From NCBI GenBank assembly GCA_020847535.1, contig JADLBU010000093.1, positions 48,744 to 112,743 of the forward strand: a DNA stretch of 64,000 nucleotides. The letters run 5' to 3'. A program made the position numbers and the translations under genes. The notes under the pieces were generated by a model. It worked only from the letters and a program-made list of their open reading frames with translations, ran no database searches and was not told the DNA's origin. Positions within the stretch are counted from its first letter, which is position 1; every line of letters begins with the position of its first letter. Positions 45,001 to 52,331 of this stretch are shown here, in pieces. Origin of the DNA: Phycisphaerales bacterium (lineage in GTDB: Bacteria > Planctomycetota > Phycisphaerae > Phycisphaerales > UBA1924).

Positions 45001-45026
45001 AAGCGCGAGCCATGCTCGCGCTTTTT
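45001..45026 (+). terminator. Terminator of the DUF1579 gene
   Basis: A perfect 9-bp stem (45001-45009 with 45015-45023), 5-nt loop, then TTT. Confidence 0.75.
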
Positions 45027-45051
45027 CATGCGCCTACGCGGGGCTCAACTC

Positions 45052-45085
45052 AAAAACACAACCGCCGCGGATGGCCCGCGGCGGT
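45052..45085 (-). terminator. Terminator of tRNA-Ala
   Basis: A perfect 10-bp GC stem (45061-45070 with 45076-45085), followed on the minus strand by TGTG and five T (45052-45056). Confidence 0.8.
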
Positions 45086-45093
45086 GTCGTAAG

Positions 45094-45168
45094 TGGAGGC
45101 GACGAGACTCGAACTCGTGACCTCTTCCATGCCATGGAAGCGCTCTACCAAAACTGAGCTACGCCCCC
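45094..45168 (-). tRNA. tRNA-Ala (GGC)
   Basis: A 75-nt tRNA on the minus strand. The anticodon loop ATGGCAT presents GGC. The acceptor stem pairs GGGGGCG with CGCCTCC and has the G3:U70 wobble pair, the alanine identity element. The T-loop is TTCGAGT. CCA is not encoded. A terminator lies directly after it. Confidence 0.95.
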
Positions 45169-45273
45169 GAATTGTCTTCAAATCCACTTACGGCAAGGCT
45201 CGAACTGTGCCCACCCGCCAGCCGCCTCCGGCGTTCCGGTTGGGGAGGAATGTTAGAGGATCGGCCGGGGTGG

Positions 45274-46473
45274 TCAAGGTGCTGAAGTCGGTTCTGACCA
45301 GATCGGCCGATCCGCGCTGTTTCGCCAGTCATCCCGGGCGCAGACCGGGCCGTTCCACCCTGCCAGGATCCGATCAGCCGCCGCGTGTACGTCCGCAATT
45401 TCGATCCTGTCGATCCGGCAGCGGTCCGGGTGGTCGTTGGCGATCTGGTCCGCCGGCAACGTGGGATCCGCGAGCAGGATGATCTCCGGAGCGTCGGTTC
45501 GCGTCGGGATCGTCGTCCAGCGGTGGTCGGTGGGTCCGAAGAGCGACACCAGCGGCACACCCAGCGCTGCCGCGATGTGTCGCGGACCCGTGTCGTTGGT
45601 CACCATGAGCCTCGCCTGGCGGACGATTCCCTTGAGCGACCCGAGCGTGATGCCGTGCTGCGCCAGCGAGATAACCCGTGAGCGGACCTCCTCGGGCGCC
45701 CCAGCGCGGATCTGTTCAAGCAGGTCTGCTTCTCCCGGAGAGCCGTTCAGCAGCACGTGCAGCCCGTGCCCGCGAACCAGGTGCGCCGCCAGCGCGGCAA
45801 ACCGGTCCGCAGACCAGCGCTTGGCGATGTTGTTGCCGCCGGGGTTCAGGATCCCGTACGCGATCCCCGGCTCAAGCCCGGCTGTGCGCACAATCTGGTC
45901 CGCCGCGCTCTGCTCGTCAGCGGTGATCGCCAGCTCGAGCGGATGCTTGCCGCTGTCCCACTTCGGGATCGGGATCCCCAGCAGCCGCTCGCACGCCAGT
46001 CGCAGGTAGTACTCGACGGCCGGTGTCACGGCATACGCCCCGCTCCCGGTCGTGGGTGCCTTCAGGCGATCGGTCAGCAGCAGCCCGCGAGCATCACGGT
46101 CGTATCCGATGCGGCGGGGGATGCCGGCGATCCGCGCGATCAGGGCCGTCGAGAAGGAATTGGTCAGCAGCAGCACCGTGTCGTATCGCCGAGGCCTGAG
46201 CTTGGCGGCGATGAACTTGGGTCCCATCACCCCGCTGGACCGGGCGATGTGCATTTCATCAAAGAACGGGGATCCGGCGAGGATCTCATCAAGCCCCGGC
46301 CGCACGAGCCCGCCGATGAAGCACCCGGGCAGCGAATCACGCACCAGGCGCAGCGTCGGGGTCGCCATGACGACATCCCCGACCCACGAAGGGCAGACGA
46401 TCAGCAGCCGCAAGGGCTTTGGAGGGGCCTTATGCACGCACGAAGCCTTGCACCGCCGATGCGGTGATTCCAC
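45274..46473 (-). CDS. Glycosyltransferase family 9 (heptosyltransferase II-like)
   Basis: A 399-residue GT9. 'LLIVCPSWVGDVVMATPTLRL' holds the catalytic Asp region, 'GYDRDARGLLLTD' and 'GILNPGGNNIAKRWSADRF' are acceptor and donor loops, and 'MVTNDTGPRHIAAALGVPLVSLFGPTDHRWT' contains the WaaF-type DTGPRH/GPTDHRW block (in parts). It would add a sugar to a core-like oligosaccharide. The start may be GTG at 46437, because a terminator ends only 19 nt before 46473, leaving little room for a promoter. Confidence 0.88.
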   Translation of the reverse strand: MESPHRRCKASCVHKAPPKPLRLLIVCPSWVGDVVMATPTLRLVRDSLPGCFIGGLVRPGLDEILAGSPFFDEMHIARSSGVMGPKFIAAKLRPRRYDTVLLLTNSFSTALIARIAGIPRRIGYDRDARGLLLTDRLKAPTTGSGAYAVTPAVEYYLRLACERLLGIPIPKWDSGKHPLELAITADEQSAADQIVRTAGLEPGIAYGILNPGGNNIAKRWSADRFAALAAHLVRGHGLHVLLNGSPGEADLLEQIRAGAPEEVRSRVISLAQHGITLGSLKGIVRQARLMVTNDTGPRHIAAALGVPLVSLFGPTDHRWTTIPTRTDAPEIILLADPTLPADQIANDHPDRCRIDRIEIADVHAAADRILAGWNGPVCARDDWRNSADRPIWSEPTSAP

Positions 46474-46883
46474 ACCAGCCGCACACGACCCAAAAAAGAC
46501 ACCCGGCCGGCAAAGGGCCCGACCGGATGTGGAGGGAACTTGTTCTTGAGGCCGCGGTCCCCGGCAATCGCTCCTCTCGCAGCCGTGAACCTCACACGCA
46601 TCAAGGCGTCATTGATTGCCCAGTGTGACGCGTTTCTTGCGAACTCGATGTCGATCGCGAGAAGTTCTGGATGCCCCCGCTTGTGCGCGCACAACAAAGA
46701 CACGATGTCTGGAGCACTCGCTCCGCCCATCGCTCTCGACGGACACTACATTGAACGCAGATGCCGACACCGGCATCGCTTGCGAGTGTACTTGTCGCTC
46801 CGAGAATCACAATCACATTTCGCTGAGCAACGGCGCTGATTTTCGCGAAGCGCGGATCATGCGCCTCGTGCGCACCACAGTAT
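46474..46883. other. 410-nt gap with a strong leftward terminator
   Basis: No convincing gene. A 12-bp stem with two G·U pairs (46499-46510 with 46519-46530) and six T (46492-46497) is a strong terminator for minus-strand transcription. The ~350 nt between the amidohydrolase stop and this terminator has no recognised RNA (not tmRNA, RNase P or SRP by motif), so it is either a long 3' UTR or an unknown RNA. Confidence 0.6.
46492..46530 (-). terminator. Rho-independent terminator
   Basis: Stem 46519-46530 with 46499-46510, 8-nt loop, then CTTTTTTGG on the minus strand. Confidence 0.8.
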
Positions 46884-48107
46884 CTACTTCCGGATCGCCA
46901 ACTCGCACATCATCTCCACGCCCGCCGGGATCGCATCATCGTTGAAATCAAAGTCCGGTTGATGCAGCGTCGGATACGTCGTCGCATTCTCAGGTCGCAG
47001 ACCCAGGAAGAAGAAGCACGCCGGCACGTGGTGGCCGTAGTACGAGAAATCCTCACCGCCCATGGTCGCGTGCTCGACGTTGATGACCCGGCCCGGACCC
47101 AGGGCGGCACGGGCGACATCAAAGAACCGTCCGGTCGCCTGCGGATCGTTGTGCGTCACCGGATAGCTCTCGTGCCAGTTGATGCGAGCCGTGCAGCCGT
47201 GTGCGCGAGCGGTGGCCTCGGCGATCGCAAAGAACCGCTCCTTGGCGAGCAGGCGTAGCGCCGGCTTGAGCGTGCGCACGGTCCCCTGGAACCGCGTGCT
47301 CGCGGGGATGATGTTGTTGGCGGTCCCCGCGTGGAGCATGCATACCGAGCAGACGACCGATTCCAGCGGCCCCACATTGCGGCTTGCGATCGACTGGATT
47401 GCGGTGATGATGTGCGCTGCCGCGACCACCGGATCGCTCGCCAGATGCGGGTACGCCGCGTGCCCGCCGACACCCTCGACATCGACTATGAAATCATCGA
47501 CCGATGCAAGCAGCGGCCCCGACCGGCTCGCCACCTGCCCCAGTTGCAGCGTCGGCCAGCCGTGCAGCCCGAACATCTCACCCACCGGGTTCCCCACCCC
47601 GCCGCCGGCTTCGCCCTTGAGTGCTCCCTCCTGGCACATCAGCTCCCCACCGGCCCCACCCTCCTCGGCGGGCTGAAACACAAACGTCACGGGTCGCGGG
47701 CGATGCGCAAGCCTGGAAAGAGTGCGAGCCGCCCCGATCAGGATCGTGATGTGACCATCATGCCCGCAGGCGTGCATGATGCCCCGGTTGCACGAGCTGT
47801 ACGGAACCCCGGTCGCCTCCTCGATCGGCAGGGCATCCATGTCCGCCCGCAGCCCGACCGATGGCAGCGTGTTCCCCTCGGGCGTGGTCGCCGGCAGATA
47901 CCCGACGACACCCGTCCCCTTCGCGTACCCGGCCTTGAACTGGATGCCCAGGGTTGCCAGTTCACGCTGAACGACCGATGAGGTGTACTTCTCGGTGAAG
48001 GAGAGTTCCGGATGGGCGTGCAGATCATGCCGGATCGCCGTCAGGGCGGAGAGTTCGGCGGCGATCTGTTGGCGGATGGACGTCATGACGGTCGCGGTCG
48101 TGGGCAT
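46884..48107 (-). CDS. M20 (M20D) family amidohydrolase
   Basis: A 407-residue zinc amidohydrolase similar to N-acyl-amino-acid hydrolases. Metal ligands are seen in 'LRADMDALPIEE', 'HACGHDGHI', 'FQPAEEGGAGGELM' and 'MGGEDFSYY'. The lid domain contains 'VEGVGGHAAYPHLASDPV'. Cleaves an N-acyl group from an amino acid or indole-type conjugate; the substrate is not set. It lies 72 nt downstream of the GH2 gene on the same strand. Confidence 0.88.
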   Translation of the reverse strand: MPTTATVMTSIRQQIAAELSALTAIRHDLHAHPELSFTEKYTSSVVQRELATLGIQFKAGYAKGTGVVGYLPATTPEGNTLPSVGLRADMDALPIEEATGVPYSSCNRGIMHACGHDGHITILIGAARTLSRLAHRPRPVTFVFQPAEEGGAGGELMCQEGALKGEAGGGVGNPVGEMFGLHGWPTLQLGQVASRSGPLLASVDDFIVDVEGVGGHAAYPHLASDPVVAAAHIITAIQSIASRNVGPLESVVCSVCMLHAGTANNIIPASTRFQGTVRTLKPALRLLAKERFFAIAEATARAHGCTARINWHESYPVTHNDPQATGRFFDVARAALGPGRVINVEHATMGGEDFSYYGHHVPACFFFLGLRPENATTYPTLHQPDFDFNDDAIPAGVEMMCELAIRK

Positions 48108-48179
48108 GTGGAAGTGTAGGAAAACAGTTCGTGGATGTGGAGTGCGTGGCGAGCGGCGAACGGTAGGGGCAGCCTGCCG

Positions 48180-51173
48180 CTACCTCGCAAGCAAAGGCGT
48201 GAGCCGATCCATTGGCAGTTCGATCGCCGGGATCTGACCGCTGCCCGCGAACGCGATCAATCGCCCAAGGAAGAACCTGCCGGCATCCTCGTAATGATCG
48301 AGCGAACTCACGGTGAGCATGCCATCCCCGATCCGCGCTGCGAACACCGCATCGAAGACGCCCGGGATCCCCGAATCGTGCGTGTGCAGGAACCGGATGA
48401 TCGGCTCGACATGGTCGGCGAGCCGGAGATCGTGCGTCGGCGTCATCCGCTGGTAGCGGCTGGTGAGATCCCGGTGCAGCAGATCAAGGATGCAGGCGCT
48501 TTCTCCGGGCTGAATCGGCCATGCCGGGTCTCGGCTCTCGATGACCAGCGGCACACCGGCCCAGAGCATCGTCGTCCTGGCATCCAGCCCGCCGGCGGCA
48601 CGCGAACCGAGCAGGATCGCCCGCCCACCGCGCTGAATGTGAACCACAAGCTCGGGCGTCAGGCGATGCGTCAGTATGACGGGTCGCGAGCCGACCTTCG
48701 ACGCGCTCGGGTTCCACGGCGATGCATCGGGCACAAGCTCCGCGGGGATCTGCGGCCGCGCCCGCCACGTGCGGCATACTAGACCCCAACCGCTGGAGTA
48801 CTTGCGCTCCTCAAACTCGGGCTCCAGCTCCGCGTCGAGGAATGGAACCGCCTGATGAATCTGAACGTCGGGTTTGGTGGCGGCGGTGGGGGTAGTGGGG
48901 GGGAGGAGCCACAGATCCCACTCGTTGTCGTGGAGTCCATCGGAACTGGCCCGCACCGTCAGCCGCGTCGGACGATCGACCGAGAAAATGCCAAGACTTA
49001 GAGGCGAAGATGCAAGCTCACCCGGCCCCGCCGAGATGCCAGCCGTCTGCTCCAGCACCGTACGACCGGCAAGCAGCAGCGTCGCCCGCACATCCTGCGA
49101 AATTGCCTTCCCCGTGAAATTGATCGCATGCAGTTGGGCCCGCAGCGGCTGCCCACCGGCATACCCGCGCAGGTGCCGCGGCGTCGAGAGCAGAAGCCCC
49201 GCATCCGAGAGAAACCCGCGTAATTCATGCGGCTCGTATCGCCAACGCCCTCCACCCACGCTTTCGCCCACACCCACATCATCTATGAACCCGCACCGGC
49301 ACGCCGGCACATCCCGGATGTGGTTCATCACCCACCCGGCGATGTCGGGATCCAAGCGCAACAGCTCGCACTGGAACTTGCGGAGGTTGAGGTTGTGGCG
49401 ATGCGCCTGGGTGCGGAATCGGACAAGCGTCGCCTCTCCCCAGCGCGCTGCAATCTGGTTTTCAACAGCCTCGCATTCATTCAGCCCCCGCGTGATCCAC
49501 CACGGGCTCGCTGGCGCAGCAGCCCCGACCGCCCCCGGCCTGTTGCCCGTGAACGTCTGATCCCTGTGCCGCGCCTGCTCGGCCCGCAGCGCTGCCACAT
49601 CCGGCCACGCGTTGCTCAAGACCGTCTCACCCATGATGAACGGCTTGTCCGGATCCGGCAGCGAGTCGATCGCCGCCCGCACATCCGGCAGGTAATCCAC
49701 CCATCGCCCCGAGTTGTCGTACGTGTGCTCATCGTACAGATCGGTGCGGTGGGGGTCGGCCCAGGCGAAGAAGGCCGTCTGCACCTGCTTGAGCGTGTGC
49801 GGCAGTTCTTTCTCCGCGGTCTTCCACCACCACTCGGCGAGCTGGGGGTTGAACATCTCATGCTCGCAGGATCCGCTGACGAGGATGATGCTGGGGTGGC
49901 TGCGATCCCGCCGGAAGTACTCTGCGTACAGCCGCTGATACTCCGGCAATAGCTCATCCCCCATCGCGGCCTTCCACACCGGGTGCTCTTGCCAGAGGAG
50001 CATGCCCATCTCATCGGCGATCTGGTAGTAGTACTCCGGCATGTAGACCATGCAGAGACAGATGCAGTTGAAACCGCGGAGCTTGAGTTCGGCGAACTCC
50101 TGCCTGACCTGCTCACGAGTCGGCATCGGCGCGATGTGGCGGGGCTCGTGGCCCCAGTGCAGGACGCCCCGGAGCTGGATCGGCTCGCCGTTGAGGAGGA
50201 TGCGGCGGTTGCGCGGTCCGCCGAGCGAGACGGTGCGGATTCCGAACCGAAGCGTGTGCGTTTCGAAGCATTCCTTCGGTCGGTCCGGCGGCGCCAGATC
50301 AAGCTTCAGCGTGTAAAGAGCCGGATCCGCAAGTGACCACAGACGCAGCGGCGGGTCCTTTGAGGGATCGCGGTCAACGGGCAGAGTTGCCCCCAGCCGT
50401 CGGAACGGCGCGGCGATCGCATCGAGTTCGCCCGTGATCTCGATGGTCTGAGCGGCGCGTGTGCTGCCGATTGCAAGCTCCATGACACCGGCGACGACCG
50501 TCTGCCCATCGGGATCGATGACATGGAACGGTGCAAACTCGCCCGATGCCGCGCTATCGAGTTCCAGTTCGACGGTGAGTGATCGATCTTCGGGAAGTGT
50601 TCGGACAGCCAAGCCGCCCGGGCGAATCGAGATACCGCCGGTTCGCCGAACCTTCACATCCCCCCACAAACCCGCGTGCTGCAGACTCAGCACATCGTGA
50701 AACCCCTTGCCGATGTGCCCGTGCTCGGTGATGACACCCTTGGCCGGTCGCGGCGCATGCAACTGATCGATGCGTACAACCAGATCGACCTCGCCGCCGC
50801 GAGAAAGCATCGCCTCCGTCGCTTCGAACTCAAACGGGATGTAATCTCCGATGTGCCGGCCCACAAACCGCCCGTTGATCCACACGCGAGCATCGCTCGC
50901 TGCGCAATCGAACCGGATCCGCAGCCGCTCATCCTCGCGCAGCCCGCGCAAGTGCTCCGGGAGTATCACCTGCAGGCGATACCACGCGACACCATGAAAA
51001 TCCGGGCCCAGCGTCTCCTGGATCGTGCCGGGCACGACGGTCGCGATCCAAGGCTCGCCCTGAGGCGGCCGCTCCCCCCACTTCTCGGAGATTCCGCGAT
51101 TGAACGGATCCGGGCATAGCTGCCAGGATGACCCGGAGAGGGAGAACTCGCGACTGGGGCTTGGATCAGACAC
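48180..51173 (-). CDS. Glycoside hydrolase family 2 protein
   Basis: A 997-residue protein with the GH2 layout: N-terminal jelly-roll (about 15-175, 'DARVWINGRFVGRHIGDYIPFEF'), an Ig-like domain, then the TIM barrel ('RGVLHWGHEP', 'LKLRGFNCICLCMVYMPEYYY'). The acid/base position is in SGSCEHE (E437 or E439), replacing the usual GNE, and the nucleophile is E516 in 'FIMGETVLS'. No signal peptide. The specificity (galactosidase, mannosidase, glucuronidase) cannot be assigned. Neighbours suggest an oligosaccharide-degradation locus. Confidence 0.85.
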   Translation of the reverse strand: MSDPSPSREFSLSGSSWQLCPDPFNRGISEKWGERPPQGEPWIATVVPGTIQETLGPDFHGVAWYRLQVILPEHLRGLREDERLRIRFDCAASDARVWINGRFVGRHIGDYIPFEFEATEAMLSRGGEVDLVVRIDQLHAPRPAKGVITEHGHIGKGFHDVLSLQHAGLWGDVKVRRTGGISIRPGGLAVRTLPEDRSLTVELELDSAASGEFAPFHVIDPDGQTVVAGVMELAIGSTRAAQTIEITGELDAIAAPFRRLGATLPVDRDPSKDPPLRLWSLADPALYTLKLDLAPPDRPKECFETHTLRFGIRTVSLGGPRNRRILLNGEPIQLRGVLHWGHEPRHIAPMPTREQVRQEFAELKLRGFNCICLCMVYMPEYYYQIADEMGMLLWQEHPVWKAAMGDELLPEYQRLYAEYFRRDRSHPSIILVSGSCEHEMFNPQLAEWWWKTAEKELPHTLKQVQTAFFAWADPHRTDLYDEHTYDNSGRWVDYLPDVRAAIDSLPDPDKPFIMGETVLSNAWPDVAALRAEQARHRDQTFTGNRPGAVGAAAPASPWWITRGLNECEAVENQIAARWGEATLVRFRTQAHRHNLNLRKFQCELLRLDPDIAGWVMNHIRDVPACRCGFIDDVGVGESVGGGRWRYEPHELRGFLSDAGLLLSTPRHLRGYAGGQPLRAQLHAINFTGKAISQDVRATLLLAGRTVLEQTAGISAGPGELASSPLSLGIFSVDRPTRLTVRASSDGLHDNEWDLWLLPPTTPTAATKPDVQIHQAVPFLDAELEPEFEERKYSSGWGLVCRTWRARPQIPAELVPDASPWNPSASKVGSRPVILTHRLTPELVVHIQRGGRAILLGSRAAGGLDARTTMLWAGVPLVIESRDPAWPIQPGESACILDLLHRDLTSRYQRMTPTHDLRLADHVEPIIRFLHTHDSGIPGVFDAVFAARIGDGMLTVSSLDHYEDAGRFFLGRLIAFAGSGQIPAIELPMDRLTPLLAR

Positions 51174-51213
51174 GGCGGATCATTGCACCGTCAGTACTCG
51201 CTTGACGCCCGAC

Positions 51214-51309
51214 TCGGAGCCCCCGACTTCAGTCGGGGGTCGCGAACCCATCGCCAATCCCCGGCTTTCGAACGCGCCTCGACCCACGGCTGGAAGCCAT
51301 GGGCTCCGA
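51214..51309. repeat. Inverted-repeat element with two inner hairpins (REP/BIME-like)
   Basis: Outer arms TCGGAGCCC (51214-51222) and GGGCTCCGA (51301-51309) are exact inverse complements. Inside lie a perfect 8-bp hairpin (51220-51239) and a 9-bp hairpin with one mismatch (51283-51303). It fills most of the gap between the ribokinase and GH2 genes. The TTCAGTCGGGG and GGCTGGAAGCC motifs look like transposase-associated REP palindromes. Confidence 0.7.
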
Positions 51310-51317
51310 TCGCCCGT

Positions 51318-52313
51318 CTACCGCCCACACAAAAGTTTCACCACCTCCGCCCGCATTGGCATCGCCGGGATCGCCCCGCGCTTCATGGTCGCCAGCGCCC
51401 CCGCCGCGCACGCCCACGTCACCGCATCCTTGATCGTCTCGTTGTCGATCCCACCGGCGATCTGGTGCTCGGCCCAGCGTGCGGCGAACATCCCGCAGAA
51501 GGCATCCCCCGCGCCGACGGTGTCGATGGGTGTGACCGGGAACGCCGGCACACGCTGCACCTCCCGCGCCCGCGAGAACGCCGCCCCCTCGGCCCCCAGC
51601 GTCATCACGATGCACGAGACGCCCAGCCGCTCCAGCAAATCAAGCTGCTGCTCGACAGGCTGCTTGGCGATCTCATCCGGATCGGTCCCCATCGTCGCCG
51701 CCGCAAGGATCGCCGCCGCCTCCGACTGATTGACGATCAGGACATCGATGCCCGCGAGCAGATCCCACGGCAGCTTGCTCGCCGGCGCTGCGTTGAGCAT
51801 CACCGTGACCCCCGCCTCCTTGGCGAGCTGCGCTGCACGAATGACCGCAGGCATCGGCGATTCCAGTTGCATCAGGAGTACATCGGCCGCGGCGATCGTG
51901 GATCCGGCGGCCTCGACGTCGGCAGGTGAGAGTGTCCCGTTGGCGCCGGGGCTGACGATGATCGTGTTCTGCGAATCGGATTCCGAAACCGTGATGATCG
52001 CCAGCCCCGTCTGAACGCCGGCTCGCGTCAGGATGTTCGTGGCGCCGATCTGGTTGTCGGCGAGCACCTGGCGCATCCCCTCGCTCTTGGCATCATCCCC
52101 CACCGCGCCGATCATCGAGACCGCCGCGTGCCGGCTCGCGGCGACCGCCTGGTTGGCGCCCTTGCCGCCGGGGATGCTCGCCGGCTCGCCGCCGATCAGC
52201 GTCTCGCCCGGCGCGGGCAGCCGCGGAGCGCGCACGACCAGATCCATGTTCAGCGAACCGAGGATGCAGAGGTTGGGGGGAGTAGAAGGCATCAGGCACT
52301 GTGCATCGGGCAT
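51318..52313 (-). CDS. rbsK: Ribokinase
   Basis: A 331-residue PfkB-type sugar kinase that phosphorylates ribose at O5. The N-terminal motif reads 'GSLNMDLVVRAPRLPAPGETL' and 'GGKGANQAVAASR'; the C-terminal motif 'DTVGAGDAFCGMFAA' holds the catalytic Asp. The alternative start is 52292, seven residues in. The first codons are translations of a heptamer-phased repeat (52289-52319), so the shorter form is likelier. No ribose transporter is adjacent. Another PfkB substrate such as fructose is possible. Confidence 0.88.
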   Translation of the reverse strand: MPDAQCLMPSTPPNLCILGSLNMDLVVRAPRLPAPGETLIGGEPASIPGGKGANQAVAASRHAAVSMIGAVGDDAKSEGMRQVLADNQIGATNILTRAGVQTGLAIITVSESDSQNTIIVSPGANGTLSPADVEAAGSTIAAADVLLMQLESPMPAVIRAAQLAKEAGVTVMLNAAPASKLPWDLLAGIDVLIVNQSEAAAILAAATMGTDPDEIAKQPVEQQLDLLERLGVSCIVMTLGAEGAAFSRAREVQRVPAFPVTPIDTVGAGDAFCGMFAARWAEHQIAGGIDNETIKDAVTWACAAGALATMKRGAIPAMPMRAEVVKLLCGR

Positions 52314-52319
52314 CAGGGT
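52289..52319. repeat. Heptamer-phased repeat (GGCATCA/GGCACTG family)
   Basis: Consecutive 7-bp units GGCATCA, GGCACTG, TGCATCG and GGCATCA span the ribokinase start. The GGCACTG core recurs at 54433-54518. Confidence 0.6.
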
Positions 52320-52331
52320 CGAACCACGATA

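Noticed and set aside
46401..46730. Minus frame across the terminator before the GT9 gene
   Set aside because: It crosses a strong terminator and overlaps the GT9 start, with no motif.
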